From the NCBI RefSeq assembly GCF_002814235.1, contig NZ_PHSU01000009.1:1-64000 (forward strand): a stretch of DNA of 64,000 nucleotides. The letters run 5' to 3'. The notes beneath the pieces are model-generated. The model was given only the letters and a program-made list of their open reading frames with translations, was not told the DNA's origin and did not search any database. Each line of letters begins with the position of its first letter. Position 1 is the first letter of the stretch. Positions 25,651 to 35,602 of the stretch are shown here, piece after piece. The position numbers and the translations under genes were made by a program. The stretch comes from Pseudomonas sp. QS1027. GTDB taxonomy: Bacteria; Pseudomonadota; Gammaproteobacteria; Pseudomonadales; Pseudomonadaceae.

Positions 25651-26220
25651 TCAGCGCCCGCTGAGGCACAACTCGCCCACGGCGCGGATCAGCGCCAGGT
25701 CATGGATCTCGTCGGTGCTCAGGACCTGGCGCTCCTGGGCCAGCCAGGCCGGGCACTGCGGGTCCTGTCGGGAGGCGGCGAAGGCGGCGTAATGCTGCAG
25801 CAGGCGGACTTGCAGTTGGTCGAGCGCCGGACGGATCTGCTTGACCAGGTCGGGCCGGGCGATGGTCGGGGCCTTGCCCGCGGCGTGCCACTTGGCCAGC
25901 AGGGCGTATTGCACCAGCTTGTTGGCTTCGATCTGGGCGGCTAGGAATTGGCTGATGTCTTCAGGATTGAGTTGGTAGGTGGCGGCCTCCTGCGCGGCGT
26001 TGGCGATGACTTGCTGTTCGCGCGGGCTGTCCTGGATCGGCTTGCCGCTGTCCCATTTGGTCAAGGCGACCTGATCGGCGATATCCAGCCGTTCGCTCAC
26101 GGCCTGGAGCAAGGGCGCCAGGGACGCGGGAGCGGGTGTGGGCTTCGGGGTTTCGGCGAAGGCGCCGGTGCTGAGGAGGATAAGTAGCAGCGGGCTGGCA
26201 AGGCGTTTTGTCAGGTACAT
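25651..26220 (-). CDS. aroQ: secreted chorismate mutase, AroQ gamma class
   Basis: 189 residues. Signal peptide MYLTKRLASPLLLILLSTGA, cleavage after FAE/A. The mature protein is all-helical with the AroQ-gamma pattern: SERLDIADQVALTKWDSGKP (substrate-binding Arg, Lys), IQDSPREQQVI (Asp, Arg) and FLAAQIEANKLVQY (Gln-Ile-Glu-x-x-Lys). Two Cys near the C-terminus (PQCPAW; GELCLSG) could form the periplasmic disulfide seen in this class. It converts chorismate to prephenate outside the cytoplasm; why pseudomonads export it is not settled. It is followed by the two DUF4124 genes. Confidence 0.9.
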   Translation of the reverse strand: MYLTKRLASPLLLILLSTGAFAETPKPTPAPASLAPLLQAVSERLDIADQVALTKWDSGKPIQDSPREQQVIANAAQEAATYQLNPEDISQFLAAQIEANKLVQYALLAKWHAAGKAPTIARPDLVKQIRPALDQLQVRLLQHYAAFAASRQDPQCPAWLAQERQVLSTDEIHDLALIRAVGELCLSGR

Positions 26221-26365
26221 GGAGCGAGCTTCGTCCAGAGGGTGGGCACAGGGCTTCGAGTAAACGTCACAAGCGCGGATGGGCGCCAGTTTCTTTTCAT
26301 GAAGAAAATGTTGGTGTGTCCCGGGAGGCCATTCGTGGCGTGGGATCTTGAAAACACCACAATAC

Positions 26366-26456
26366 CTGTAGGAGCAGGGCTTGCCCGCGAAGCTTTTAGC
26401 GATCTTGAGGCCCCCTTGGCGGCGGTGCGGCGTCCCGACAAGCCTTGCTCCTACAG
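26366..26456. repeat. REP-pair element
   Basis: CTGTAGGAGCAGGGCTTGCC at the left and GACAAGCCTTGCTCCTACAG at the right, inverted, with a G/C-rich middle. It occupies most of the gap between the cupin and chorismate mutase genes. Confidence 0.85.
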
Positions 26457-26505
26457 TTCAGTGTTGAATGCACATTTTGTGTTCGGCAAAAATCTGTAGG
26501 GGCTA

Positions 26506-26892
26506 TTAGAGGCCCGATTCCGAGAGCGGCACGCCCTCGGTGCCGGCATAGAACACCAATAGGTCCACCGGCGTCGCGCCGGTCTTGGCTCGATGCTGGA
26601 TGTTGACCAGGGCTGCGATTGTGTCGCCCTGTTTCAATAACCGGTGATGGCCGCCTTCCCGGGTCTCCACCCACACTTCACCCGACAGGATGTAGGCGGC
26701 GCTGGGAACCGGGTGGATGTGCCAGCCCAGTTCGGTGTCGGCCGGGATGTTGACCTGCAACAAGGTCAGTTCCGGTGCGCCCGTGGGGTAGCGTTCGTAA
26801 GGGGTGCCGTCCCAGGAGCAGGTACTGCGCAGCAGTACCTGGGCTGAAGGAACAGGCGGGGTTTGTGCTGAGGGAGTCGAGATCGAGATCAT
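26506..26892 (-). CDS. cupin domain protein
   Basis: 128 residues forming a single small beta-barrel. Cupin motif 1 is present as GWHIHPVPSAAYILSGEVWV (His-x-His plus a distal Glu) and motif 2 as GDTIAALVNIQHRAKTG with its His, so a metal site is plausible. The N-terminus has SWDGTPYERYPTGAPELTLL, typical of quercetinase-like small cupins. No signal peptide. It is isolated between REP and glnA terminator sequences; substrate unknown. Confidence 0.85.
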   Translation of the reverse strand: MISISTPSAQTPPVPSAQVLLRSTCSWDGTPYERYPTGAPELTLLQVNIPADTELGWHIHPVPSAAYILSGEVWVETREGGHHRLLKQGDTIAALVNIQHRAKTGATPVDLLVFYAGTEGVPLSESGL

Positions 26893-27041
26893 GTGCTGGC
26901 TTCCAGGTTAACGTCCTTGTACCGCACGCCACGTGCGGTGCCTGTGGTTCCCGTCACAAGGTCGGGAGCCCCTAGTTAACGCCGCGCCACAGCGTCCTGC
27001 CAGTCTGGAAACGTTTCAAGAAATCTCGATTTCTGCCCATG

Positions 27042-27068
27042 AAAAAGGCCACCCGAAGGTGGCCTTTT
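27042..27068 (-). terminator. glnA terminator
   Basis: Minus strand AAAGGCCACC-ttcg-GGTGGCCTTTTT, a 10-bp stem with a UUCG tetraloop and T-run, about 30 bp after the glnA stop. Confidence 0.93.
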
Positions 27069-27097
27069 GTTACGCCGCTTGCGCGAGCGCGACTGGC

Positions 27098-28504
27098 TTA
27101 GCAGCTGTAGTACAGCTCGTATTCCAGTGGGTGTACGAAGGTGCGTACCTTGATTTCTTCTTCGCTTTTCAGCTCGATGTAGGCATCGATGAAGTCGTCG
27201 CTGAAAACGCCGCCTTTGGTCAGGAACGCACGACCTTTGTCGAGCTCTTCCAGGGCTTCTTTCAGGCTACCGCACACCTGTGGAATCTCTTTGGCCTCTT
27301 CAGGCGGCAGGTCATACAGGTTTTTGTCAGCAGCGTCGCCAGGGTGGATCTTGTTCTGGATACCGTCCAGGCCGGCCATCATCAGTGCGGCGAAGGCCAG
27401 GTAAGGGTTGGCAGCCGGATCCGGGAAGCGGGCTTCGATACGACGAGCCTTGGGGCTGTTGACGTAAGGAATACGGATCGAGGCGGAACGGTTGCGTGCC
27501 GAGTAGGCCAGCATTACCGGAGCTTCGAAACCTGGGACCAGACGCTTGTAGGAGTTGGTCGACGGGTTGGTGAAGCCGTTCAGGGCCTTACCGTGCTTGA
27601 TGATACCGCCGATGAAGTACAGGGCGGTGTCGGACAGGCCGGCATAACCTTCGCCAGCGAAGGTGTTCTTGCCATCTTTGGAGATGGACATGTGAACGTG
27701 CATACCCGAGCCGTTATCGCCGTACAGCGGTTTTGGCATGAAGGTCGCGGTACGGCCGTAGGCGTCTGCCACGTTGTGTACGCAGTACTTCAGGGTCTGG
27801 ACTTCGTCAGCCTTGTTGACCAGGGTGTTGAACTTCACACCGATTTCGTTCTGGCCGGCAGTCGCCACTTCGTGGTGGTGAACTTCGACGGTCTGGCCCA
27901 TCTCTTCCAGTGCGTTGCACATGGAGGTACGGATTTCGTGGTCGTGGTCGAACGGTGGAACCGGGAAGTAGCCGCCTTTGATACCTGGACGGTGGCCTTT
28001 GTTGCCGCCTTCCACGTCCTGGTCGGACATCCACGAACCCTGTTCGGAGAAGATCTTGAACATGGAGCCGGAGATGTCGGACTTGAACTTGACCGAATCG
28101 AAGATGAAGAATTCTGGCTCAGGGCCGAAGAAAGCGGTGTCGCCGATACCGGTCGACTTCAGGTATTCCTCGGCACGACGGGCGATCGCACGTGGGTCGC
28201 GGTCGTAGCCCTGCATGGTCGAAGGCTCGATCACGTCGCAGACCAGGATCAGGGTCGGCTCTTCGGTGAACGGGTCGAGTACGGCGGTGCTGTCGTCCGG
28301 CATCAGGATCATGTCGGAGGCTTCGATGCCTTTCCAGCCGGAGATGGAGGAGCCGTCGAACATTTTGCCGATTTCGAAGAATTCGTCATCCAGTGCATCA
28401 CGGGCCGGCATGGTCACGTGGTGCTGAGTGCCTTTGGTATCAGTGAAGCGCAGATCAATCCATTTAACGTCATGATCTTTGATGAGTTGAACCGACTTCG
28501 ACAT
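27098..28504 (-). CDS. glnA: type I glutamine synthetase
   Basis: Dodecameric ATP-dependent glutamine synthetase, the main ammonia-assimilating enzyme. 468 residues, with [20 protein letters not shown], the ATP/metal signature [20 protein letters not shown], and the adenylylation site Tyr397 in NLYDLPPEE, so it is of the GlnE-regulated class. Upstream are a sigma-54 promoter (28603-28620) and NtrC-like sites (28693-28738), consistent with induction under nitrogen limitation. Confidence 0.99.
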   Translation of the reverse strand: MSKSVQLIKDHDVKWIDLRFTDTKGTQHHVTMPARDALDDEFFEIGKMFDGSSISGWKGIEASDMILMPDDSTAVLDPFTEEPTLILVCDVIEPSTMQGYDRDPRAIARRAEEYLKSTGIGDTAFFGPEPEFFIFDSVKFKSDISGSMFKIFSEQGSWMSDQDVEGGNKGHRPGIKGGYFPVPPFDHDHEIRTSMCNALEEMGQTVEVHHHEVATAGQNEIGVKFNTLVNKADEVQTLKYCVHNVADAYGRTATFMPKPLYGDNGSGMHVHMSISKDGKNTFAGEGYAGLSDTALYFIGGIIKHGKALNGFTNPSTNSYKRLVPGFEAPVMLAYSARNRSASIRIPYVNSPKARRIEARFPDPAANPYLAFAALMMAGLDGIQNKIHPGDAADKNLYDLPPEEAKEIPQVCGSLKEALEELDKGRAFLTKGGVFSDDFIDAYIELKSEEEIKVRTFVHPLEYELYYSC

Positions 28505-28602
28505 GGTGTCCTCCGGGTGGCTTCGGGCTGGGTAGTGGAGTTAGCCCTGAAAGAGTGGTGATGCCGGCGCGAATATCGGCCAAGGCAACCTGCCTCACAA
28601 GA

Positions 28603-28620
28603 GAGCAAATTGCATGCCAG
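28603..28620 (-). promoter_or_regulatory. sigma-54 promoter of glnA
   Basis: Minus strand CTGGCATGCAATTTGCTC, GG-N10-GC spacing, a close match to TGGCACG-N4-TTGCW. Predicted start near 28594, 90 bp before the glnA ATG. The rest of the 330-bp glnA-thiI gap holds the enhancer sites and, presumably, the thiI promoter. Confidence 0.85.
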
Positions 28621-28692
28621 TGCCCCGCGATGGGTTTTTTGCCCCAATCTCACGCGTTGCAGCGAGCATAGGAGAATTTTCGGGCCTTTGCC

Positions 28693-28738
28693 GCACCATT
28701 ATGGGTCTAAAATAATTGGAGACGACCTGTTTTGGTGC
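28693..28738. promoter_or_regulatory. NtrC-like enhancer sites of glnA
   Basis: Two imperfect dyads: GCACCA-TTA-TGGGTC (28693-28707) and GACCTG-TTT-TGGTGC (28724-28738). Each keeps one perfect half-site. They lie about 100-145 bp upstream of the predicted start, spaced by about three helical turns. Confidence 0.6.
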
Positions 28739-28835
28739 GCTCAAAACCATCTGCACAATAACTGGTTAAACCTTGAGCAATTTCCGCTATAATCCGCGCC
28801 CCCCTTTTTCGGCCGGCCCTTCGCGCGCTGTTTTC

Positions 28836-30290
28836 ATGAAACTTATCGTAAAAGTCTTCCCCGAAATCACCATTAAAAGCCGCCCTGTCCGGATGAAATT
28901 CATCCGCCAGCTGGCCAAGAACATCCGTACCGTGCTCCGTGACCTGGACCCGGACGTGGTGGTGAACGGCGTGTGGGACAACCTCGAGCTGGAAACCGCG
29001 CTGAGCGAGCCCAAGGCCTTGCAGGAACTGACCGAACGCCTGTGCTGCATGCCGGGCATCGCGCATTTCCTGCAGGTCGACGAATACCCGCTGGGTGACT
29101 TCGACGCGATCACCGCCCAGTGCAAGGAGCACTTCGGCGATGCGCTGCCCGGGAAGATTTTTTCGGTGCGTTGCAAGCGTGCCGGCAAGCACGGTTTCAG
29201 CTCCATGGACGTGGAAAAATATGTCGGCAGCCAGTTGCGCCGACAGTGCAATGCCGCCGGGATTTCCCTCAAGGAGCCGGAAGTCGAGGTGCGGATGGAA
29301 ATTCGCGACCAACGGTTGTTTGTCATCCACAGCCAGCACAACGGCCTGGGCGGCTACCCGCTGGGTTCCATCGAGCAGACGCTGGTGCTGATGTCCGGCG
29401 GTTTCGACTCCACCGTGGCCGCCTATCAGATGATGCGCCGCGGCCTGATGAGCCATTTCTGCTTCTTCAACCTCGGTGGCCGCGCCCACGAACTGGGGGT
29501 GATGGAAGTCGCCCACTTCCTCTGGAAGAAGTACGGCAGCTCCCAACGGGTGCTGTTTATCAGCGTGCCGTTCGAGGAAGTGCTGGGAGAAATTCTCGGC
29601 AAAGTCGATAACAGTCATATGGGCGTAGTATTGAAGCGTATGATGTTGCGCGCTGCTACCGTCATGGCCGATCGCCTGGAGATCGGCGCGCTGGTGACCG
29701 GCGAGGCGATCTCCCAGGTGTCCAGCCAGACGCTGCCGAACCTGTCGGTGATCGACTGCGTGACCGAGAAGCTGGTGATTCGTCCGCTGATCGCCAGTCA
29801 CAAGCAGGACATCATCGACCTGGCGACCCAGATCGGCACGGCGGATTTCGCCAAGCACATGCCGGAATATTGCGGGGTCATTTCGGTGAACCCCAAGACC
29901 CACGCCAAGCGCAACCGCGTGGAGTACGAAGAACAACAGTTCGACATGGCGATTCTCGAGCGGGCGCTCGAGCGGGCCAAACTGGTACCCATCGATCGAG
30001 TGATCGACGAATTGGGCCAAGATTTGCAGATTGAAGAAGTCAGCGAGGCGCTGGCCGGTCATATCGTGATCGACATCCGTCACCCGGATGCTCAGGAAGA
30101 CGACCCGCTGGCGATCGCTGGCATCGAGGTACAAGCGATGCCGTTTTATGCCCTGAACGCTCGTTTCAAGGAACTGGACCCTACTCGCCAGTACCTGTTG
30201 TATTGCGACAAAGGCGTGATGAGTCGCCTGCATGCCCACCATTTGCTCAGTGAGGGGCATGCCAATGTGCGCGTTTATCGACCGAGCTAA
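28836..30290 (+). CDS. thiI: tRNA 4-thiouridine synthase ThiI
   Basis: Makes s4U8 in tRNA and passes sulfur to thiamine thiazole synthesis. 484 residues from ATG 28836 ([20 protein letters not shown]); the open frame extends 21 codons upstream without similarity. Domains: ferredoxin-like/THUMP (1-165), PP-loop ATPase with [13 protein letters not shown] at about 185, and a C-terminal rhodanese domain with the persulfide Cys457 in [11 protein letters not shown]. The partner Cys in MPEYCGVIS is also present. Divergent from glnA. Confidence 0.97.
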   Translation: MKLIVKVFPEITIKSRPVRMKFIRQLAKNIRTVLRDLDPDVVVNGVWDNLELETALSEPKALQELTERLCCMPGIAHFLQVDEYPLGDFDAITAQCKEHFGDALPGKIFSVRCKRAGKHGFSSMDVEKYVGSQLRRQCNAAGISLKEPEVEVRMEIRDQRLFVIHSQHNGLGGYPLGSIEQTLVLMSGGFDSTVAAYQMMRRGLMSHFCFFNLGGRAHELGVMEVAHFLWKKYGSSQRVLFISVPFEEVLGEILGKVDNSHMGVVLKRMMLRAATVMADRLEIGALVTGEAISQVSSQTLPNLSVIDCVTEKLVIRPLIASHKQDIIDLATQIGTADFAKHMPEYCGVISVNPKTHAKRNRVEYEEQQFDMAILERALERAKLVPIDRVIDELGQDLQIEEVSEALAGHIVIDIRHPDAQEDDPLAIAGIEVQAMPFYALNARFKELDPTRQYLLYCDKGVMSRLHAHHLLSEGHANVRVYRPS

Positions 30291-30429
30291 GAGCCCGGGG
30301 CTGTTTGCCTGTGGCCTGCGTCACCGGCCCCCCGACTCTGCCGTCAAGCTGTAACGGCTAGGCCTGACTCTACTGTTAATCGCTGCCACGACCTGTCAGC
30401 ACACCGAATCCTCTGATCGAGATACACAA

Positions 30430-32250
30430 GTGATCGAAAATCTACGCAACATCGCCATCATTGCTCACGTTGACCATGGTAAGACCACCCTGGTAGACAA
30501 ACTCTTGCGTCAATCCGGCACCCTGGAGCGCAACGAGCTCAACGACGAGCGCGTGATGGACTCCAACGACCAGGAGAAAGAGCGCGGTATTACCATTCTG
30601 GCGAAAAACACCGCCATCAACTGGAACGGCTACCACATCAACATCGTGGACACCCCGGGCCACGCCGACTTCGGCGGCGAAGTTGAACGCGTAATGTCGA
30701 TGGTTGACTCCGTTCTGCTGCTGGTTGACGCTCAAGACGGCCCTATGCCGCAAACCCGTTTCGTGACCAAGAAGGCTTTCGAAGCCGGCCTGCGTCCAAT
30801 CGTGGTGATCAACAAGGTCGACCGTCCAGGCGCGCGTCCGGACTGGGTTCTGGACCAGATCTTCGACCTGTTCGACAACCTCGGTGCCACCGAAGAACAG
30901 CTGGACTTCAAAGTCGTCTACGCCTCGGCCCTGAACGGCATTGCCGGTCTGGAACACACCGCCATGGCGGAAGACATGACCCCGCTGTACCAGGCCATCG
31001 TCGACCACGTTCCAGCTCCACAGGTTGACCGTGACGGTCCGTTCCAGATGCAGATCTCGGCACTGGACTACAACAGCTTCCTGGGTGTTATCGGCGTTGG
31101 CCGTATCGCTCGCGGTCGCGTCAAGCCGAACACTCAGGTCGTGGCTATCGACGTTGACGGCAAGAAGCGTAACGGTCGTATCCTCAAGCTGATGGGTCAC
31201 CACGGCCTGCACCGTATCGACGTTGAAGAAGCAGCTGCCGGCGACATCGTCTGCATCAGCGGCTTCGACCAGCTGTTCATCTCCGACACCCTGTGCGACC
31301 CACTGAACGTCGAAGCGATGAAGCCGCTGACCGTTGACGAACCAACCGTTTCCATGACCTTCCAGGTCAACGACTCGCCGTTCTGCGGTCGTGAAGGCAA
31401 GTTCGTCACCAGCCGTAACATCAAGGAACGTCTGGACAAGGAACTGCTCTACAACGTTGCCCTGCGCGTTGAAGAAGGCGACACCGCCGACAAGTTCAAA
31501 GTCTCCGGCCGTGGTGAGCTGCACCTCTCGGTACTGATCGAAACCATGCGTCGCGAAGGCTTCGAAATGGGTGTTGGTCGTCCGGAAGTGATCATCCGCC
31601 TGGTTGACGGCGTCAAGCACGAACCGTACGAAAACGTGACCATCGACCTGCCGGAAGAATCCCAGGGTTCGATCATGGAACAGATCGGTATCCGTAAAGG
31701 CGACCTGACCAACATGGTTCCGGATGGCAAGGGCCGTGTGCGCCTTGAGTACAACATCCCGGCTCGCGGCCTGATCGGTTTCCGTAACGAGTTCCTGACC
31801 CTGACCTCCGGTGCGGGCATCCTGACCTCGATCTTCGACCGTTACGACGTGATGAAGTCCGGCGACATGTCCGGCCGTCAGAACGGCGTGCTGGTTTCGG
31901 TGGCTACCGGTAAGGCACTGACTTACTCGCTGGAAACCCTGCAAGCTCGCGGCAAACTGTTCCTGGGTCACGGTGAAGACGTGTACGAAGGTCAAATCGT
32001 CGGCATCAACAGCCGCGACAACGACCTGGGCGTCAACCCAACCAAAGGCAAGAAGCTCGACAACATGCGTGCTTCGGGTAAAGACGAAACCATCGCTCTG
32101 GTTCCGCCTATCCGCTTCACCCTGGAGCAGGCTCTGGAGTTCGTGCAAGAAGACGAACTGTGCGAAGTCACGCCTAAGTCCATCCGTCTTCGCAAGAAGA
32201 TCCTGGGCGAAAGCGAGCGTACCCGCGCTGCCAAGAAGTCCGGTAACTAA
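30430..32250 (+). CDS. typA: ribosome-associated GTPase TypA/BipA
   Basis: 606-residue translational GTPase related to EF-G and LepA, needed for 50S assembly at low temperature and for stress adaptation. G1 is [16 protein letters not shown]3 [11 protein letters not shown] and G4 [10 protein letters not shown]. The C-terminal domain includes [18 protein letters not shown] and the BipA-specific tail ending SGN. The start is GTG 30430, fixed by the conserved [16 protein letters not shown]. Codon choice is that of a highly expressed gene. Confidence 0.98.
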   Translation: MIENLRNIAIIAHVDHGKTTLVDKLLRQSGTLERNELNDERVMDSNDQEKERGITILAKNTAINWNGYHINIVDTPGHADFGGEVERVMSMVDSVLLLVDAQDGPMPQTRFVTKKAFEAGLRPIVVINKVDRPGARPDWVLDQIFDLFDNLGATEEQLDFKVVYASALNGIAGLEHTAMAEDMTPLYQAIVDHVPAPQVDRDGPFQMQISALDYNSFLGVIGVGRIARGRVKPNTQVVAIDVDGKKRNGRILKLMGHHGLHRIDVEEAAAGDIVCISGFDQLFISDTLCDPLNVEAMKPLTVDEPTVSMTFQVNDSPFCGREGKFVTSRNIKERLDKELLYNVALRVEEGDTADKFKVSGRGELHLSVLIETMRREGFEMGVGRPEVIIRLVDGVKHEPYENVTIDLPEESQGSIMEQIGIRKGDLTNMVPDGKGRVRLEYNIPARGLIGFRNEFLTLTSGAGILTSIFDRYDVMKSGDMSGRQNGVLVSVATGKALTYSLETLQARGKLFLGHGEDVYEGQIVGINSRDNDLGVNPTKGKKLDNMRASGKDETIALVPPIRFTLEQALEFVQEDELCEVTPKSIRLRKKILGESERTRAAKKSGN

Positions 32251-32269
32251 GTCATTTAGTTAGCTGGCA

Positions 32270-32310
32270 AAAAAAACGCCCCCGACCGCAAGGTCGGGGG
32301 CGTTTTTGTT
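32270..32310 (+). terminator. typA terminator
   Basis: Strong hairpin CGCCCCCGACC-gcaa-GGTCGGGGGCG followed by TTTTTG and preceded by an A-run, so it can act in both directions between typA and the convergent YkgJ gene. Confidence 0.95.
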
Positions 32311-32355
32311 TGTGCGGTTTAATTTGATGTCGCCGATGTGGCGAGCAGAAGCCGA

Positions 32356-32790
32356 TCAGAAGTTGTACAGCATCTTGTCCGGCGCCGGGCGTTCCGGAGT
32401 CTTGGGCTTGTAGGCGCAGTAGCCCGGGCGTGGCCCGATTTTTGGATGGTTACGGCAGGTGTCCGGACGTTTCTCGTAGATGGTGCACAGCCGTGACTTG
32501 CGATCCAGGTACAGGCAATCGTTGTTGCTCATGCGCTGCAAGGTGAAGATCTCGGACTTCTGGTTGTAGCGCTCGACGATCCCTTCCTTCTGCAGGCGCT
32601 TGGCGATGTTCTTCGGCGGGTCGCCACGCTCGAATTCGTCGACGATGCCGATGCGGATCAGGTCCTTGATCTTCACTTCCACCGGCAAGGTGCAGCAACT
32701 GGAGATGCAGCCTCCGCACATATGGCTGGCGTATTTCTGCCAGGTTTCGAGGCGGTCGAGTTCCGCGGCGGCGATCAGGGTAGGTTTCAT
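32356..32790 (-). CDS. YkgJ family cysteine-cluster protein
   Basis: 144 residues with the CxxCxxxCC-type pattern of the zinc/iron-chelating YkgJ family: MCGGCISSCCTLPV at about 23-36, NNDCLYLD, RLCTIYEKRPDTCRNHP and GYCAYK. The Cys spacing suggests a bound metal or Fe-S cluster; the biochemical role is not established. It is convergent with typA and divergent from glgP. Confidence 0.9.
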   Translation of the reverse strand: MKPTLIAAAELDRLETWQKYASHMCGGCISSCCTLPVEVKIKDLIRIGIVDEFERGDPPKNIAKRLQKEGIVERYNQKSEIFTLQRMSNNDCLYLDRKSRLCTIYEKRPDTCRNHPKIGPRPGYCAYKPKTPERPAPDKMLYNF

Positions 32791-33055
32791 CCGGCTGTTG
32801 TCCAGGGTGTATCAGGGCGCGGGATGATACCGGGGCTGGTGGATTTGTGAACAACCTTTTGACGGTTTTTCGTACAAACGCGCCTTTGCAGGGAGATTTC
32901 CACGGGACTGCATGGTTTTGGGGCAATCCCGGCTCATCGGGTTTTCCCGAGGCGATCTGCAAAAAACGCCGAACCAGCAGCGCCACCCTGTGTCGAACCG
33001 TCTAGGCTCAGAAAACTCGTCTTTCAAATCGTCCATCTCGCTAGAGGTTGTACCG

Positions 33056-35506
33056 ATGTCTCAGGAACCGCTTGTCCGTGAAGCCGAGGTCGCTGCCTTT
33101 CGCGACGCTGTCCTCGCCAAACTTACATACGCGGTGGGCAAGGACCCGGACCACGCGTTTGATCATGACTGGTTTGAAGCCATTGCCCTGGCCGCCCGCG
33201 ACCATATGGTCGAACACTGGATGGACCACACCCGGCATATCTACCGCAAGGGCCAGAAGCGGGTGTACTACCTGTCCCTGGAATTCCTGATCGGGCGATT
33301 GCTGTACGACAGCCTGAGCAATCTCGGCCTCCTGGAGATCGTTCGTGAGGCGATGGTGGAGCTCGGGGTGGACCTGGAGCGCATTCGCCTCCTGGAGCCC
33401 GATGCGGCCCTTGGCAACGGTGGCCTGGGGCGCCTGGCGGCGTGCTTCATGGAAAGCATGTCGACCCTCGGGATCGCCGGGCACGGTTATGGCATTCGCT
33501 ACGAACATGGCTTGTTCCGCCAGGCCATCGTCGACGGCTGGCAGCAGGAACAGACCGAGAACTGGCTGGACTTCGGCAACCCCTGGGAGTTCGAACGCGC
33601 CGAAGTGATCTATCCCGTGGGGTTCGGCGGCCAGGTGCAAACCATCACCGACGAAAACGGCGCGACCCGCCAGGTCTGGACGGCGTCGGAAACCGTGCGC
33701 GCGGTGGCTTATGACACGCCGGTGGTGGGTTGGCGCGGCGCCAGTGTGAACACCCTGCGGCTGTGGCGCGCCCGGGCGACCGAAGAGCTGCACCTGGAGC
33801 GCTTCAACGCCGGCGACCACCTTGGCGCGGTGGCCGAAGTGGCCCGGGCCGAGAGCATTTCCCGGGTCCTGTACCCGGCCGACAGCACCGAGGCCGGCCA
33901 GGAGCTGCGGCTGCGCCAGGAATACTTCTTTGTCTCCGCCTCGTTGCAGGACCTGCTGCGCCGGCACAAGAACATGCACGACTCGGTGCTCAGCCTCGGC
34001 GAGCACGCGGCGATCCAGCTCAACGACACGCACCCCTCGATTGCCGTGGCCGAGCTGATGCGCCAACTGGTCGACCTGCACGATATCGCCTGGGATGCGG
34101 CCTGGCAGGTCACCGTGGAAACCCTCTCCTACACCAACCACACCTTGCTCCCCGAAGCCCTGGAAACCTGGCCGGTAGGCCTGATGGAACGCATGCTGCC
34201 GCGACACATGCAGATCATCTACCTGATCAACGCCCAGCACATCGACTCGCTGCGGGCCAAGGGCATCCACGATTTCGACGTGCTGCGCGCGGTCTCGCTG
34301 ATCGAGGAGGACAACGGCCGGCGGGTGCGCATGGGCAACCTGGCATTCCTCGGCTCCCACAGCGTCAACGGCGTTTCCGGCCTGCACACCCAACTGATGC
34401 GCAGCACGGTGTTCTCCGAACTGCACAAGCTCTATCCGGAGCGGATCAACAACAAGACCAACGGCATCACCTTCCGCCGCTGGCTTTACCAGGCCAACCC
34501 GAAACTCACCGCCATGATGGTTGACGCTGTCGGCCCGGAGCTGCTCGACAACCCCGAGGAACTGCTGCTGGGCCTGGAGCCCTTTGCCGAGAAGGCCGGC
34601 TTCCGCAAGCAGTTCGCCGAACAGCGCCTGCACAGCAAGCGCGCGTTGGCGGCGCTGATCCATGAACGCCTGGGGATCGCGATCAATCCGGCGGCAATGT
34701 TCGACGTGCAGGTCAAACGGATCCACGAATACAAGCGCCAGTTGCTCAACCTGCTGCACACCGTGGCGTTGTACCAGGCGATCCGCGCCGAGCCGGAAAC
34801 CGACTGGGTGCCACGGGTGAAGATCTTCGCCGGCAAGGCGGCGGCCAGTTATCACCAGGCCAAGCTGATCATCAAGCTGGCCAACGACATCGCTCGCACG
34901 GTGAACAACGACCCGACCGTGCGCGGTTTGCTCAAGGTGGTGTTCCTGCCCAACTACAACGTCAGCCTGGCGGAAAGCATCATTCCGGCGGCGGACCTGT
35001 CGGAGCAGATTTCCACCGCCGGCTTCGAGGCCTCGGGCACCAGCAACATGAAGTTCGGTCTCAACGGCGCGCTGACCATCGGCACCATGGACGGGGCCAA
35101 CGTCGAGATGTGCGAGCGGATCGGCGAGGAGCACATGTTCATCTTCGGTCTCAGCGCCCAGCAGGTGGAATCGCGCAAACACAGCGGCGAGTTCAGCGCG
35201 GCGGCGGATGTGGCCGCCTCCCATCGGCTCAACGATGTGCTGCAAGCCATTCGTGGCGGGGTGTTTTCACCGGATGATCCGTCCCGTTATGTCGGGCTGG
35301 TGGATTCGTTGATCGACTACGACCGCTTCCTGGTCTGCGCCGATTTCGACTCCTACTGGAGTGCCCAGGCCCGGGTCGAAGCCCACTGGCACGACTCCAA
35401 GGAATGGTGGCGTTCTGCCGTACTTAACAGTGCGCGAATGGGCTGGTTTTCCTCGGACCGGACCATTCGCGAATACGCCACGGAAATCTGGAAAGCGCTG
35501 GATTAA
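33056..35506 (+). CDS. glgP: glycogen/alpha-glucan phosphorylase
   Basis: PLP enzyme releasing glucose-1-phosphate from alpha-1,4-glucan. From ATG 33056 it is 816 residues, the usual length; the start follows the weak SD AGAGGTTG, and the open frame further upstream is unconserved. Visible motifs are YLSLEFLIGRLL, ALGNGGLGRLAACF, NDTHPSIAVAEL, RIHEYKRQLLN and the PLP-lysine motif EASGTSNMKFGLNGALTIGT. No other glg gene adjoins it. Confidence 0.97.
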   Translation: MSQEPLVREAEVAAFRDAVLAKLTYAVGKDPDHAFDHDWFEAIALAARDHMVEHWMDHTRHIYRKGQKRVYYLSLEFLIGRLLYDSLSNLGLLEIVREAMVELGVDLERIRLLEPDAALGNGGLGRLAACFMESMSTLGIAGHGYGIRYEHGLFRQAIVDGWQQEQTENWLDFGNPWEFERAEVIYPVGFGGQVQTITDENGATRQVWTASETVRAVAYDTPVVGWRGASVNTLRLWRARATEELHLERFNAGDHLGAVAEVARAESISRVLYPADSTEAGQELRLRQEYFFVSASLQDLLRRHKNMHDSVLSLGEHAAIQLNDTHPSIAVAELMRQLVDLHDIAWDAAWQVTVETLSYTNHTLLPEALETWPVGLMERMLPRHMQIIYLINAQHIDSLRAKGIHDFDVLRAVSLIEEDNGRRVRMGNLAFLGSHSVNGVSGLHTQLMRSTVFSELHKLYPERINNKTNGITFRRWLYQANPKLTAMMVDAVGPELLDNPEELLLGLEPFAEKAGFRKQFAEQRLHSKRALAALIHERLGIAINPAAMFDVQVKRIHEYKRQLLNLLHTVALYQAIRAEPETDWVPRVKIFAGKAAASYHQAKLIIKLANDIARTVNNDPTVRGLLKVVFLPNYNVSLAESIIPAADLSEQISTAGFEASGTSNMKFGLNGALTIGTMDGANVEMCERIGEEHMFIFGLSAQQVESRKHSGEFSAAADVAASHRLNDVLQAIRGGVFSPDDPSRYVGLVDSLIDYDRFLVCADFDSYWSAQARVEAHWHDSKEWWRSAVLNSARMGWFSSDRTIREYATEIWKALD

Positions 35507-35602
35507 CTTTTTGCGGCAAGTTGTGCGGCCGGCCCCACTTTCCGGGGGCCGGATCGATATACTACGCGGCATCTTTTCGGACGCCGCATAGGGATATCGT
35601 GC

